Origin: Vulcaniibacterium thermophilum
GTDB taxonomy: Bacteria; Pseudomonadota; Gammaproteobacteria; Xanthomonadales; Xanthomonadaceae
DNA: 41,017 nt
NCBI RefSeq assembly: GCF_007923255.1
Contig: NZ_VOHJ01000024.1
Location: forward strand, 1 to 41,017
Reading direction: 5' to 3'
The position numbers were made by a program, and so were the translations under genes. Every line of letters starts with the position of its first letter. The stretch's first letter is position 1. The notes under the pieces are model-generated. The model was not told the origin of the DNA and searched no databases. It saw only the letters and a program-made list of their open reading frames with translations. Below, one piece after another: positions 8,793 through 19,131 of the stretch.

Positions 8793-11700
8793 ATGAGCAG
8801 CGCCCTCCGCGAAGCGATCGACACCACCACGCTCGGCTGGATCAAGCCCGAGCTCGACGAAACCCTGCGCCGCGCGCGCGAGGAGATCGAGGCGTTCGTC
8901 GACGACGGCGATGCCGGTCACATGCGCACCTGCGCCGGGCACATGCACCAGGTGCACGGCACGCTGCGCATGGTCGAGCTCTATGCGCCGGCGCTGGTGG
9001 CGGAGGAGATGGAGCGCCTGGCGCTGGCGCTGCACCGCGGCGAGATCGACGATCGCGAGGAAGCGTGCGCGTCGCTCATGCGCGGCGCGGTGCTGCTGCC
9101 CGACTACCTCGAGCGGCTGCAGAGCGGCCACCGCGACATTCCGATCGTGCTGCTGCCGCTGCTCAACGAGCTGCGCGCCAGCCGCGGCGAGGCGGGGCTG
9201 TCGGAAAGCGTGCTGTTCTCGCCCGATCTCGACCGACCCTTGCCCGACTACGTGCCGGCGCTGCAGTCCGCGGCGGCGGTGGGGTCGGCGCCCGCGCGCA
9301 ATGCCAATCAGGCCCGGCTGGCCGCCCTGCGTGAGGCGCTCGCGGCCTGGCCGGAGGACGGCGCGCCGGGCGATGCGGCAAGGCTCGCGACCGCCCTCGA
9401 CGCGCTGCTGGCCGAGGTCGAACTGGAACCGCTGCGCCGCATGCTGTGGGTGGCCGCCTCGGTGGCCGCCGCGCTGCGCGACGGCGTGATGCCGCCCAGC
9501 CGCGGCCTGCGGCAGGCGTTCGGCGGCGTCGAGCGCGAAGCGCGCAACCTGCTGTCCGAAGACCATTTCGGCGTACCGCTCGGCGAGCCCACCGCCGAGC
9601 CGACCCGCCAGTTGCTGTACCACGTCGCGCACACGGCGGTCTCGCACCCGTCGCTCGACGCCCTGCGCGAGACCTTCGATCTGGCCGCCCACCTGCCGAG
9701 CGAGCGCGAACTCGAACACGCGCGCGGCAGCCTCAGCGGACGCAACCGCGCGCTGCTGGACACCGTCTCGGCCGCGATCAAGGAGGACCTGCTGCGGGTG
9801 AAGGACGCGCTCGATCTGCACCTGCGCACCGGCAGCGGCCAGGTCGCCGAACTGCAGCCGCAGGTCGAGGTGCTCGCGCGCGTCGCCGACACGCTGAGCA
9901 TGATGGGCCTGGGCCAGGCCGCTTCGGTGGTGCTGCAGCAGCGCGACGCGATGCGCGAGATCGTCGCCGGCCGCCGGCTGGCCGACGAGAGCGCGCTGCT
10001 CGACGTGGCCGGCGCGCTGCTGTTCGTCGACGCCGCGCTCGACGATCAGGTCGCGCGCCTGGGCGACGGCGACGCCGCCGGCGCCGCGCAGGACGACCTG
10101 CTCGCCAGCGAATCGCGCAAGGTGCTCGACGTCGTCGTGCGCGAGGCGATCGCCAACTTCTCCGACGCGCGCCAGGCGTTCGTGGCGTTCGTCGAGACCA
10201 ACTGGGACCACAGCGAGCTCGCCGAGGTGCCGCGCCTGCTGGACGAGGTGGGCGGTGCGCTGCGCATCCTCGATCTGCCGGGCCCGGCCGACCTGCTGGT
10301 CGGCGTGAAGCGCTACGCCGAGCGCGAGCTGATCGCGCGCAGGCGCGTGCCGAGCGGGCAGCAGCTCGACACCCTGGCCGACGCGCTGGCGAGCCTGGAG
10401 TACTACCTCGAGGCGCTGCGCGATCGTCGCCCGAACCGCGACAACATCCTCGACATCGCCCGCCAAAGCCTGGAGGCGCTCGGCTACTGGCCGCTGCCGG
10501 TCGAGGAGGCGCCGCTTCCGCCGGTGGGCGCGCCGCTCATCGAGGACGAGATCGCGCAGGCGCTCCAGCTCGACCGCCATACGCCGGTCAGTTTCGACCG
10601 TTCCGCGCTGGTCGGCCCGACGCCGCCGCTGGTGCCGAAGGCCCCGGTGGAGGCCGCCAACAGCGAGGCCGCGGCCGCATCGCCCACCGTCGAGGCGCCG
10701 CCCGCCGGGGCATCGCCTGCGCCCGCGCCCACGGCGCCTGCGCCCGCGCCGGTGGCGGCCGGCGTCCCCGCGCTCGGCGGCTTCGAGCACAGCGACGACA
10801 TCGACGACGAGATCCGCGAGGTGTTCCTCGAGGAACTCGACGAGGAGGTCCGCAACCTTTCCGAACTGCTGCCGGCGTGGCACGAGAATCCGGACGACGT
10901 CGAGCGCCTGCGCCCGATCCGCCGCGTCTTCCACACCCTGAAGGGCAGCGGCCGGCTGGTCGGCGCCAAGACGCTCGGCGAGTTCAGCTGGAAGATCGAG
11001 AGCCTGCTCAACCGCGTGCTCGACGGCAGCCGTCCGGCCTCGCCGGCGGTCATCGCGATGGTCGGTCACGCCTACGACACCCTGCCGCAGTTGCGCGAGG
11101 CGCTGCGCAGCGGGGCGCCCGTGCGCGCCGATCTCGCCGGCCTGGAGGCCTGCGCCGAGCGTCTGGCGACGGGCGAGGAGATCCTCTACACGCCGCCGGC
11201 GCCGCCGCCGGTGGCCGAACCGGAGCCGGAACCGCAGGCCGCCGTGCCCGCGCCGCTCGAGCGCGACGAGGCGGAGGCCGACATCGGTCTCGAAGAACTG
11301 GCGGCGGAGGTCGAGGCCCTGGTCGCGGCCGAAGCCGAGGCCGAGACGGCCGGATTGCCGGAAGCCGCATCCGAGTGGAGCGAAGCGGAAGCCCTCGCCG
11401 ACGACGACTGGGGCGTGCCGGCCGCAGTCGACTCGGTGCTGCTGGAGATCCTCAGCGCCGAGGCCAACGGCCATCTGGCCACCATCGAACAATGGCTGGC
11501 CGACGCCGAAGGCAGCGCCGACGGGCATCCGGCCACCGAGCCGCTGCGGCGCGCCATCCACACGTTGAACGGCGCGTTCGCGATGACCGAAGTGCCGGTC
11601 ATCACCGACATCACCGGTCCGGCCGAAACCTACGTCAAGCGGCTGCTCGCCGCCGGGCAGGCGGCCGACGCGGAGGGCGTGTCGGCGATGACGGCGGTGG

Positions 11701-14700
11701 CCGCCGCGGTCCGCCGCACGCTGGAGGCGCTGCAGTCGCCGATGCCGCGCGTGCCGCGCTTCGAGGGGCTGGCCGAGCGCATCGCCGCGCTGCGCGACAG
11801 CCTGCCGGAAGCGCGCTCGCCGATGCTGGTCGAGCCGGACGAGGCGCCGGCACCGGAGGTCGAGGAAATCTCGCCGCTGGATCTCACCGCGTTCGCGCCG
11901 GAACTGACGATCGGCGCCCCGCGCGCGGTCAGCGCCGGCGATTCGATCGTCCAGGTGGCCGTCGAGGCGGAGGGCGCCGGCTTCGACGAGGCGTCGGCGG
12001 AGGCCGGCGACGTCGTCGTGCCGCCGGCCGTGCCCGCCAACCTGGCGCTGGTGGAGGCCGAGCGTCTCGAAGCCGAACGTCGCGAAGCCGAGCGCCGCGA
12101 AGCCGAGCGCCGCGAAGCCGAGCGTCTCGAAGCCGAGCGCCGCGAAGCCGAGCGTCTCGAAGCCGAGCGCCGCGAAGCCGAGCGCCGCGAAGCCGAGCGC
12201 CTCGAAGCCGAACGCCTCGAAGCCGAACGCCTCGAAGCCGAACGCCTCGAAGCCGAACGCCTCGAAGCCGAACGCCTCGAAGCCGAACGCCTCGAAGCCG
12301 AGCGTCTCGAAGCGGAGCGTCTGGAAGCCGAACGTCTCGAAGCCGAACGCCTCGAAGCCGAACGCCTCGAAGCCGAACGCCTCGAAGCCGAACGCCTCGA
12401 AGCCGAACGCCTCGAAGCCGAGCGTCTCGAAGCCGAACGCCTCGAAGCCGAACGCCTCGAAGCGGAGCGTCTGGAAGCCGAACGTCTCGAAGCCGAACGT
12501 CTCGAAGCCGAACGTCTCGAAGCCGAGCGTCGCGAAGCCGAGCGTCTGGAAGCGGAGCGTCTGGAAGCCGAACGCCTCGAAGCGGAGCGTCTGGAAGCCG
12601 AGCGTCTCGAAGCCGAGCGTCTGGAAGCGGAGCGTCTGGAAGCCGAACGCCTGGCCCGCGAAGCCGCCGAGGCCGAGGCCGAGCGGCTCGCGGACGAGGC
12701 CGAGTACGCCCGCCTCGAAGCCGAGTACGAAGCCGAGCGGCTTGCCCGCGAGGCGCTGGCGCGCGCGCAGGCGGCTGTCGAGCAGGGCCTTGCGCCCGTG
12801 ACGGAAGACGCCGCGTCGACGGCCGCAACGCCGGCGGCAGCGGCGGAAACCGGCATCGCCGCATCCGACGCCGGCGATCCGCCCGACCCCGACCAGCCGC
12901 TCGACATGAGCGATCTCGATGCGGATCTGCTGGAGATCTTCATCGAGGAAGGCCGCGACATCCTCGACCACGCCGACGGTCTGATCGCGCAACTGCGCGA
13001 GGCCCCCGGCGACCGCGAGCCGCTGGTCGCGCTGCAGCGCGACCTGCACACGCTCAAGGGCGGCGCCCGCATGGCCGGCATCATGGCGGTGGGCGAGCTC
13101 GGTCACGCGATGGAGACGCTGCTGGAGGCGGTGGCCGAACAGCGCACCGAACTCGGCCGCGACGGCGTGGCCCTGCTGGAGCGCGGCTTCGACCGCCTGC
13201 ATGCGATGGTCGGCCGCGTCGCCGAGCGCCGCGCGCTGGCGATGCCGTCGAACCTGATCGCGTTGTTCGACGCCCGCGCCAGCGGCAAGCCGCTGCCGCT
13301 GCCCGCGGCTCCGGCCGAGGCGGCGACCTCGGCCGAAGCGCCGGCCGACGCGCCCGCGCCGCAGCCGGCGCCGACCAAGGTGGTGCCGCTCAAGCCGCTG
13401 TCCGCGCCGATCGGCGAAGGACCGGCGGCCGAGGAGGACGACGCCGCCACCCGCGCGCCGCAGGAGATGGTGCGCGTGCGCGCCGACCTGCTCGACCGTC
13501 TGGTCAACTACGCCGGCGAGGTGGCGATCTACCGCGCCCGCCTCGAGCAGCAGCTCGGCGCATTCCGCGCCGCGATCGCCGAAATGGCGCAGACCAACAC
13601 CCGTCTGCGCGACCAGTTGCGCCGTCTGGAAATCGAGACCGAAGCGCAGATCATGGCGCGCTACCAGCGCCAGAACGATCTCGGCGACGAGGTGTTCGAC
13701 CCGCTGGAGCTGGACCGCTTCTCCACCCTGCAGCAGCTCTCGCGCGCGCTGGCCGAGTCGGCCGCCGACCAGGCCAGCCTGCAGGCCACGCTCGACGATC
13801 TCACCCGCCAGTACGAAACCCTGCTGCTGCAGCAGTCGCGCGTCAGCTCCGAGCTGCAGGAAGGCCTCATGCGCACGCGCATGGTGCCGTTCGAGATCCT
13901 GCTGCCGCGCCTGCGCCGCGTGCTGCGTCAGGCCGCCGGCGAGCTCGGCAAGCAGGTGCAGCTCAAGCTCGAAGGCGCGCAGGGCGAGCTCGACCGCAAC
14001 GTGCTGGAGCGCATGACCGCGCCGCTGGAGCACATGCTGCGCAACGCGGTCGCGCACGGCCTGGAGACGCCGGAGCTGCGCCGCGCCGCCGGCAAGCCGG
14101 AGGAGGGCACGGTCCGCATCGCGCTGCGCCGCGAGGGTTCGGAAATCGTGCTGGAGATCGGCGACGACGGCGCCGGGCTCAACCGCGAGGCGATCCGCCG
14201 TCGCGGCGAGGAGCGCGGCCTGATCCGTCCGGGCGCGATCCTCAGCAACGTCGATCTGGATTCGCTGATCTTCGAGCCGGGCTTCTCCACGGCCGAAACG
14301 GTCAGCCGGCTGGCCGGCCGCGGCGTGGGCATGGACGTGGTCGCGGCCGAGGTGCGCCAGCTCGGCGGCACGGTCGAAATCCATTCCACCCCCGGCCAGG
14401 GCACCACCTTCACGCTGCGCCTGCCGCAGACGCTGGCGGTGACGCAGGCGGTGTTCGTGCGCATCGGCGAGACCACCTTCGCGGTACCGATCGCCTCGGT
14501 GCGCGGCGTCGGCCGCGTGCCGCGCGACCGCCTCGAACAGCCCGACGCCACCTACCGCTACGGCGACGAGGACTACCCGATCCACGACCTCGGCGTGCTG
14601 ATCGGCCACGCGCCGGCCAAGGCCGAAGGCCAGTTGCAGATGCCGCTGCTGCTGATCCGCTCGGGCGATCTGCGCGCGGCGGTGTGCATCGACCAGGTGG

Positions 14701-15272
14701 TCGGCAACCGCGAGATCGTGGTCAAGCCGGTGGGCCCGCAGATCGCCTCGATCCCCGGCATCTTCGGCGCCACCATCATGGGCGACGGCCGCGTGGTGGT
14801 GATCCTCGACGTCGCGCCGCTGGTGCGCCGCCACGCGCTGCTGCCGCGCGCCGAGCCGGTCGCGCCGGCGCCGGCGGTGGAGCAGCGCCGCGTGCCGCTG
14901 GTGATGGTGGTGGACGACTCGGTGACGATGCGCAAGGTCACCGGCCGCGTGCTGGAGCGCCACAACTTCGAGGTGATGACCGCGAAGGACGGCATCGACG
15001 CGCTGGAGCGCATGGCCGAGCGCGTGCCCGACCTGATGCTGCTGGACATCGAGATGCCGCGGATGGACGGCTACGAGCTGGCCGGCACGATGCGCAACGA
15101 TTCGCGCCTGCGCGACGTGCCGATCATCATGATCACCTCGCGTACCGGCGAGAAGCACCGTCAACGCGCGTTCGAGCTGGGCGTCAACCGCTACCTCGGC
15201 AAGCCGTATCAGGAGCCCGAGCTGATGCGCAACGTGTTCGAACTGCTGGGAATGGCGCGTGAGCACGAGTGA
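8793..15272 (+). CDS. pilL: Giant hybrid CheA-type kinase PilL/ChpA with 40-copy repeat
   Basis: Histidine kinase at the centre of the Pil-Chp system, 2159 residues. In order: Hpt-like module with H55; two degenerate Hpt-like modules without a clear His (about 330-400 and 460-515); Ala/Pro linker (about 615-660); Hpt with H714 ([10 protein letters not shown]); Hpt-like with H923 (IHTLNGAF); a repeat rod at 1088-1287; Hpt with H1419 ([10 protein letters not shown]); dimerisation helices from about 1560; ATPase with N-box [10 protein letters not shown] near 1747 and GDDGAGL and GRGVGMD loops; CheW domain near 1882; and a C-terminal receiver with D2085 ([11 protein letters not shown]). ATG 8793 has GGAGG six bases upstream, better than GTG 8766. 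The P. aeruginosa homologue is of similar size but, as I recall, lacks this rod. Confidence 0.95.
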   Translation: MSSALREAIDTTTLGWIKPELDETLRRAREEIEAFVDDGDAGHMRTCAGHMHQVHGTLRMVELYAPALVAEEMERLALALHRGEIDDREEACASLMRGAVLLPDYLERLQSGHRDIPIVLLPLLNELRASRGEAGLSESVLFSPDLDRPLPDYVPALQSAAAVGSAPARNANQARLAALREALAAWPEDGAPGDAARLATALDALLAEVELEPLRRMLWVAASVAAALRDGVMPPSRGLRQAFGGVEREARNLLSEDHFGVPLGEPTAEPTRQLLYHVAHTAVSHPSLDALRETFDLAAHLPSERELEHARGSLSGRNRALLDTVSAAIKEDLLRVKDALDLHLRTGSGQVAELQPQVEVLARVADTLSMMGLGQAASVVLQQRDAMREIVAGRRLADESALLDVAGALLFVDAALDDQVARLGDGDAAGAAQDDLLASESRKVLDVVVREAIANFSDARQAFVAFVETNWDHSELAEVPRLLDEVGGALRILDLPGPADLLVGVKRYAERELIARRRVPSGQQLDTLADALASLEYYLEALRDRRPNRDNILDIARQSLEALGYWPLPVEEAPLPPVGAPLIEDEIAQALQLDRHTPVSFDRSALVGPTPPLVPKAPVEAANSEAAAASPTVEAPPAGASPAPAPTAPAPAPVAAGVPALGGFEHSDDIDDEIREVFLEELDEEVRNLSELLPAWHENPDDVERLRPIRRVFHTLKGSGRLVGAKTLGEFSWKIESLLNRVLDGSRPASPAVIAMVGHAYDTLPQLREALRSGAPVRADLAGLEACAERLATGEEILYTPPAPPPVAEPEPEPQAAVPAPLERDEAEADIGLEELAAEVEALVAAEAEAETAGLPEAASEWSEAEALADDDWGVPAAVDSVLLEILSAEANGHLATIEQWLADAEGSADGHPATEPLRRAIHTLNGAFAMTEVPVITDITGPAETYVKRLLAAGQAADAEGVSAMTAVAAAVRRTLEALQSPMPRVPRFEGLAERIAALRDSLPEARSPMLVEPDEAPAPEVEEISPLDLTAFAPELTIGAPRAVSAGDSIVQVAVEAEGAGFDEASAEAGDVVVPPAVPANLALVEAERLEAERREAERREAERREAERLEAERREAERLEAERREAERREAERLEAERLEAERLEAERLEAERLEAERLEAERLEAERLEAERLEAERLEAERLEAERLEAERLEAERLEAERLEAERLEAERLEAERLEAERLEAERLEAERLEAERLEAERREAERLEAERLEAERLEAERLEAERLEAERLEAERLEAERLAREAAEAEAERLADEAEYARLEAEYEAERLAREALARAQAAVEQGLAPVTEDAASTAATPAAAAETGIAASDAGDPPDPDQPLDMSDLDADLLEIFIEEGRDILDHADGLIAQLREAPGDREPLVALQRDLHTLKGGARMAGIMAVGELGHAMETLLEAVAEQRTELGRDGVALLERGFDRLHAMVGRVAERRALAMPSNLIALFDARASGKPLPLPAAPAEAATSAEAPADAPAPQPAPTKVVPLKPLSAPIGEGPAAEEDDAATRAPQEMVRVRADLLDRLVNYAGEVAIYRARLEQQLGAFRAAIAEMAQTNTRLRDQLRRLEIETEAQIMARYQRQNDLGDEVFDPLELDRFSTLQQLSRALAESAADQASLQATLDDLTRQYETLLLQQSRVSSELQEGLMRTRMVPFEILLPRLRRVLRQAAGELGKQVQLKLEGAQGELDRNVLERMTAPLEHMLRNAVAHGLETPELRRAAGKPEEGTVRIALRREGSEIVLEIGDDGAGLNREAIRRRGEERGLIRPGAILSNVDLDSLIFEPGFSTAETVSRLAGRGVGMDVVAAEVRQLGGTVEIHSTPGQGTTFTLRLPQTLAVTQAVFVRIGETTFAVPIASVRGVGRVPRDRLEQPDATYRYGDEDYPIHDLGVLIGHAPAKAEGQLQMPLLLIRSGDLRAAVCIDQVVGNREIVVKPVGPQIASIPGIFGATIMGDGRVVVILDVAPLVRRHALLPRAEPVAPAPAVEQRRVPLVMVVDDSVTMRKVTGRVLERHNFEVMTAKDGIDALERMAERVPDLMLLDIEMPRMDGYELAGTMRNDSRLRDVPIIMITSRTGEKHRQRAFELGVNRYLGKPYQEPELMRNVFELLGMAREHE
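12054..12653 (+). repeat. 15-bp coding tandem repeat, exactly 40 units, in pilL
   Basis: Forty uninterrupted 15-bp units (consensus GAAGCCGAACGCCTC, encoding E-A-E-R-L, sometimes E-A-E-R-R) span 600 bp in frame. Runs of identical units occur: six at 12204-12293 and five at 12339-12413. A two-unit variant (GCGGAGCGTCTG-type followed by a CGTCTC-type) recurs at 12309 and 12459, exactly 150 bp apart, which points to a ten-unit block duplication. Gain or loss of units would keep the frame. Confidence 0.97.
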
Positions 15273-16749
15273 AACCGCCCCGCGCGTGGCCGTGCTGGCA
15301 CGGCCGGGCGCCGCCTGCGATCGCATCCGGCAGGCGCTCGATGCGATCGGCGCCAACGTGGTGCTGGTCGGCGACCCGGCCGAGCTTGCGCCCGAATCGC
15401 TGCGCGACGCGTCCGCACGCGCGGTGGTGATCGCGCTCGAACCCGCGGTGGAGAACGCGCTGGATCGCTTCGAGGTCCTGCTCGACACCCCGGAGTTGCT
15501 GGTGCTGTTCGAGGAGGCGGACCTGGCCGCGCGCCGCGAAGGCTGGGACGTGGCGCGATGGCAGCGCCATCTGGCCGCCAAGCTGTTCGGTCACGGCGAC
15601 GTGCTGCCGCCGATGCCCGAAGGCGGTGCGGAGGCGATCGCGGATGCGGGCGAACTGGAGGCTGCGTTCGACGCGGCGGCCGGATTCGCGAATCCGGTAA
15701 CGCAGGGCATGCGCGGCATCGCGCACGACGCACCGGCCGCCGAAGCGGCGCTGCCGGTGGACGGCCTCGGCATGGAGGCGCTGCCGGAAGCCAGCGAAGC
15801 CGCGCTCGAGACCGAGTTCGCCTTCGCCGCGGCGACCACTGCCGCCGCCGACGGCGCCGCGCCGCTGTTCGACCCGGTGGCCGCCGAGTATGCCGAGTTC
15901 GACGATGCGCCCGTGCGCTTCGATCTCGACGCCGGCCTGCCGGAGGTCGATCTCGCCGGCCAGGATTTCGCCGTGGAGCTGGATACGCGCACGCTGGCGG
16001 CCGACAACGCCGCCGTCGTGGACCTCACGTTCGACGCGCCGCTCGATGCGCCGTCGGAGATCGCGCCGGTGGCGCTCGAACCGGACCAGGACGATGCGGC
16101 CGCCGCGGACGAAACCGGCCTGCGGCAGACCCGCCTGAACGTCGAGCTGGCCGAACTGGAGCGCCGGATCGCCGGGCTGTCGCTGGTGGACGAGCACGTG
16201 CCGGCCGAGGACAACGGCGCGGTGGTCGTGCTCGCGGGCATCGGCGGTCCGGACGCCGTGCGCCAACTGCTCGGCGCGTTGCCCGCCGGCTTCCCGCGGC
16301 CGGTGCTGGTGCGCCAGCGCCTGGACGGCGGCCGCTACGACAAGCTGGTCGCGCAGATGCAGCGCGTCAGCGCCATGCCGGTGAAGCTGGCCGAGCCCGG
16401 CATGCCGATCGAACCGGGCACGGTCTACATCGCGCCGCCGGAACTGGGGCTGCAGGGCAACGGCCGCCGCGTGTTCGCCGCGGACGCGGGCGATCTGATC
16501 GCCGCGCTGCCGGCGGCCGACAGTGCGCTGCTGATGCTCAGCGGCAGCGATCCGGCGCTGGTCGACTCGGCGCTCGCGGCCAAGGCGGCCGGTGCGCTGG
16601 TGTACGGACAGGCGCTCGACGGCTGCTTCGACACTGCCGCGATCGATGCGCTGATCGCGCGCGGCGGCGAGACCGGCACGCCGGCCGAGCTGGCCGCGCG
16701 GCTGGTGGATCGCTGGCGCCAGCGCGCCACCTTCGGAGACCTGTCATGA
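15259..16749 (+). CDS. chpB: ChpB-like CheB-family protein, predicted inactive methylesterase
   Basis: Sits where the CheB methylesterase ChpB lies in Pil-Chp operons. The 496-residue product has an N-terminal pseudo-receiver (about 1-100), a long acidic Ala-rich linker (about 110-315) and a C-terminal CheB-fold domain. That domain keeps CheB landmarks such as GTVYIAPP and the AGALVYGQ strand, so alignment to E. coli CheB from memory is straightforward. The three catalytic positions appear changed: Ser164 to G327 (in AGIGG), His190 to R354 (in VRQRLDGG) and Asp286 to A433 (in SGSDPALVD). The GTG start overlaps the pilL stop by 14 bases. It is probably a structural or regulatory pseudoenzyme; the family is clear, the function inferred. 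Confidence 0.82.
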   Translation: MSTSETAPRVAVLARPGAACDRIRQALDAIGANVVLVGDPAELAPESLRDASARAVVIALEPAVENALDRFEVLLDTPELLVLFEEADLAARREGWDVARWQRHLAAKLFGHGDVLPPMPEGGAEAIADAGELEAAFDAAAGFANPVTQGMRGIAHDAPAAEAALPVDGLGMEALPEASEAALETEFAFAAATTAAADGAAPLFDPVAAEYAEFDDAPVRFDLDAGLPEVDLAGQDFAVELDTRTLAADNAAVVDLTFDAPLDAPSEIAPVALEPDQDDAAAADETGLRQTRLNVELAELERRIAGLSLVDEHVPAEDNGAVVVLAGIGGPDAVRQLLGALPAGFPRPVLVRQRLDGGRYDKLVAQMQRVSAMPVKLAEPGMPIEPGTVYIAPPELGLQGNGRRVFAADAGDLIAALPAADSALLMLSGSDPALVDSALAAKAAGALVYGQALDGCFDTAAIDALIARGGETGTPAELAARLVDRWRQRATFGDLS

Positions 16750-17222
16750 ACCCGACGCCCAGCGACATCCGAGGCGTGCTCATGCAGTTGCGCGGCGCGC
16801 GCCTGCTGCTGCCGAACGCGACGATGGCCGAAGTGCTGTCCTACGCCACGCCGGAGCCGATCGAAGGCGCGCCGGACTGGCTGCTCGGCCGGATCCGCTG
16901 GCGCGGCTACCCGCTGCCGCTGGTGGCCTTCGCCCAGCTCGCCGGTCTGGGCGAGGAGCGCGCCGACCTCGGCAGCAAGGTGGTGGTGCTGAAGGCGCTC
17001 GGCGGGCGGCCGCAGCTTCCGTACTTCGCGCTGCTGACGCAGGGCTTCCCGCGTCTGGTCACGGTCTCGCGCGATGCGCTGCTGGCCGACGGCGAGGAGG
17101 AGGAGCTGCCGCTCGCGGTGCATTCGCGCGTGCAGCTCAATCTCGACGATGCGCTGGTGCCGGATCTGCCGGCGCTCGAGGCCATGATCGAGGCCGCCCT
17201 GCGCGCGCCCGAGGCGGCCTGA
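16746..17222 (+). CDS. chpC: CheW-like adaptor ChpC
   Basis: Second CheW-type adaptor of the Pil-Chp pathway, thought to connect PilJ or other receptors to ChpA. The 158-residue product has the CheW core: LLLPNATMAEVLSY, WLLGRIRWRGYPLPLVAF and a C-terminal DDALVPDLPALEAMIEAAL helix. The start codon overlaps the chpB stop (ATGA), so translation is coupled. It is the last gene of the operon, followed by a REP-like inverted repeat and a hairpin before the convergent ptsI. Confidence 0.88.
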   Translation: MNPTPSDIRGVLMQLRGARLLLPNATMAEVLSYATPEPIEGAPDWLLGRIRWRGYPLPLVAFAQLAGLGEERADLGSKVVVLKALGGRPQLPYFALLTQGFPRLVTVSRDALLADGEEEELPLAVHSRVQLNLDDALVPDLPALEAMIEAALRAPEAA

Positions 17223-17282
17223 TCGCCGCGCTGCGACGCGGTTTCCGCACCCGGACCGAATCTTCGCAGCTGCCGCACCGGC

Positions 17283-17348
17283 CAGGAGCGGCTTCGGCCG
17301 CGAGCCGATCGCCGCAGGCGCTTCGTTTTGGCTCAAGCCGCTCCTGCG
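17283..17348. repeat. REP-like inverted pair downstream of chpC
   Basis: CAGGAGCGGCTT (17283-17294) is perfectly complementary to AAGCCGCTCCTG (17335-17346), with about 40 bases between them. Each arm continues into its own small palindrome (GCGGCTTCGGCCGCGA and GGCTCAAGCC). The GGAGCGGCTTcaGCCGCGA motif is a widespread REP-like element of Pseudomonas and Xanthomonas relatives. A shorter copy occurs at 36410. Confidence 0.75.
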
Positions 17349-17354
17349 GGACGT

Positions 17355-17380
17355 GCGGGCGCGACGTGCATCGCGCCCGC
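17355..17380. terminator. Hairpin between convergent chpC and ptsI
   Basis: A perfect 10-bp stem, GCGGGCGCGA with TCGCGCCCGC, has a 6-base loop. It lies ten bases beyond the ptsI stop and could end transcription from either side. There is no T-run on either strand, so factor-independent termination is uncertain. Confidence 0.5.
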
Positions 17381-17390
17381 TCCACGCGAA

Positions 17391-19112
17391 TCAGGCGGCG
17401 TCGGCGGCCGCGAGCCAGGCCTCGAGCTGGGCGCGGTCGCGGCCGCGCAGCAGGGCGTTCCGGCGCTGGCGCAGGCGGCCCAGGTCCAGATCGCGAATGC
17501 GCCGGCGCACTTCCAGCAGCCTGCCGGGATGCAGGCTGAACTCGGTCAGCCCCAGCGTCAGCAGCAACGGCGCGAACAACGGCTCGCCGGCCATCTCGCC
17601 GCACACCTGCACCGGCTTGCCGCGCCGGTGGGCGAGGCGGATCACGCCGTGCAGCAGCCGCACGATCGCCGGGTGCAGCGGCGTGTAGAGATCGGACAGC
17701 GCCTCGTTGTTGCGGTCGGCCGCCAGCAGGTACTGCACCAGGTCGTTGGTGCCGAGCGAGAGGAAATCCACCTCGTCGACGAAGGCCGGCAACGCGAGCG
17801 CGGCCGCCGGCACCTCGATCATCACTCCGAGCGGCACGTGCGGCGCGATCGCCTCGCCTTCCGCGCGCAGCGCTTCGGCCACGCGCGCCACGCGCGCCTT
17901 GACCGCGTGCACCTCCTCCGCACAGGCCACCATCGGCACCAGGATCCGCACCGGACCGTAGGCGGACGCGCGCAGGATCGCGCGCAACTGGGTGTCGAAC
18001 AGCGCGCCGCGCGCCAGCGACAGCCGCACGCCGCGCAGGCCGAGGGCGGGATTGGGTTCGTCGCGCAGCGCCAGGCCGGTTTCGTCGGCCTTGTCGGCGC
18101 CGAGGTCGAGGGTGCGGATCGTGACCGGGCGTCCGCTCATGCCCAGCACCACGTCGCGATAGGCGCGGAACTGTTCGTCCTCGTCCGGCAGTTGCGGGCG
18201 CTGCAGGAACAGGAACTCGGTGCGGTACAGCCCGACGCCGGCCGCGCCGAGCGCGTGCGCGTTCGCCACGTCCTCGCGCGATTCGGCGTTGGCGTAGAGG
18301 CGGACGTCGATGCCGTCGCGCGTGCGCGTCGGTTCGTGCCGAAGGCGCGTCAGCGCGCGCCGTTCGCGTTTGAGTTCGGCGCAGCGCTGGCGGTGCGCGC
18401 GCAGATCGTCGGCGTCCGGTTCGACGACGATCAGCCCGCTGCTGCCGTCGATGATCAGCGCGTCGCCGTCGTTGATGCGCTGCACCGCCTCCTCGGCGCC
18501 CACCACCAGCGGCAGGTGCAGGCTGCGGGCGAGGATCGCGCTGTGCGAGAGCGTGCTGCCGGTGGAGGTGAGGATGCCGACCACGCCCTGCGCCTGCAGC
18601 TTCGCCAGCTCGGCCGGCGCCACGCTCTCGGCGACCACGATTTCGCCGGCGGCGCCGTCGAGTCCGGCGTCGTGGCGGTGCAACGCGGCGTGCAGGCGGC
18701 CGATCACCTGGTCGATATCCTCCACGCGACTGCGGAAGTAGGGGTCGTCCATCGACTCGAACACCGCCGCGATGCGGTCGCGTTGCAGACGCAGCGCGTA
18801 ATCGGCGCTGTAGCGGCCGACGCGGATCAGCTCGTCCAGTCCTTGCAGCAGATCGGGGTCGTCCAGCAGCAGCGCGTGCAGGTCGAGGAACTCGCCGACC
18901 TCGTGCGCCAGCGCGCCGTGCAGGCGCTCGCGCAGCGTGCGCATCTCGCGCCGCACGCTGTCGGCGGCCTCGTGCAGGCGCGCGATCTCGCGCTCGACGT
19001 CCTCGGCGGCGATGCGCTCCTCGGCCACTTCCAGGGCGTGCGCCCGGCGCACGCGCGCGCGCCCGAGCGCGCTGCCGCGCGAGGCGCCGATGCCCTGGAA
19101 ACGCTGCCTCAT
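17391..19112 (-). CDS. ptsI: PTS enzyme I (phosphoenolpyruvate-protein phosphotransferase)
   Basis: Cytoplasmic enzyme that moves phosphate from phosphoenolpyruvate to HPr. The 573-residue length is typical of PtsI, and there is no GAF domain of the PtsP type. Visible parts are the HPr-binding helical region, phospho-accepting H190 (STLSHSAILARS), the PEP-binding barrel with LGADKADE and SLGTNDLVQYLLAADR, and catalytic C504 (VQVCGEMAGEP). It follows ptsH by 19 bases. No sugar-specific EIIB or EIIC gene is in the cluster, so the pathway probably serves regulation rather than sugar uptake. Confidence 0.95.
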   Translation of the reverse strand: MRQRFQGIGASRGSALGRARVRRAHALEVAEERIAAEDVEREIARLHEAADSVRREMRTLRERLHGALAHEVGEFLDLHALLLDDPDLLQGLDELIRVGRYSADYALRLQRDRIAAVFESMDDPYFRSRVEDIDQVIGRLHAALHRHDAGLDGAAGEIVVAESVAPAELAKLQAQGVVGILTSTGSTLSHSAILARSLHLPLVVGAEEAVQRINDGDALIIDGSSGLIVVEPDADDLRAHRQRCAELKRERRALTRLRHEPTRTRDGIDVRLYANAESREDVANAHALGAAGVGLYRTEFLFLQRPQLPDEDEQFRAYRDVVLGMSGRPVTIRTLDLGADKADETGLALRDEPNPALGLRGVRLSLARGALFDTQLRAILRASAYGPVRILVPMVACAEEVHAVKARVARVAEALRAEGEAIAPHVPLGVMIEVPAAALALPAFVDEVDFLSLGTNDLVQYLLAADRNNEALSDLYTPLHPAIVRLLHGVIRLAHRRGKPVQVCGEMAGEPLFAPLLLTLGLTEFSLHPGRLLEVRRRIRDLDLGRLRQRRNALLRGRDRAQLEAWLAAADAA

Positions 19113-19131
19113 CCGATGGCGACTCCGCGGT

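Noticed and set aside
12054-12653. CRISPR-like look of the dense tandem array in pilL
   Set aside because: Units are directly adjacent with no spacers, are in frame, and lie inside a coding sequence.
11630-13084. Minus-strand frame giving long Arg-Arg-Ser-Ala-Ser repeats
   Set aside because: It is simply the 15-bp repeat of pilL read in another frame; there is no start context or family support.
8754-15581. A stop-free frame of about 2275 codons on the minus strand across the whole of pilL, with Phe/Glu-rich repeats opposite the EAERL units
   Set aside because: It is the antisense shadow of a GC-rich gene. The plus-strand frame carries Hpt, kinase, CheW and receiver motifs with a proper Shine-Dalgarno; the antisense product has no recognisable domain.
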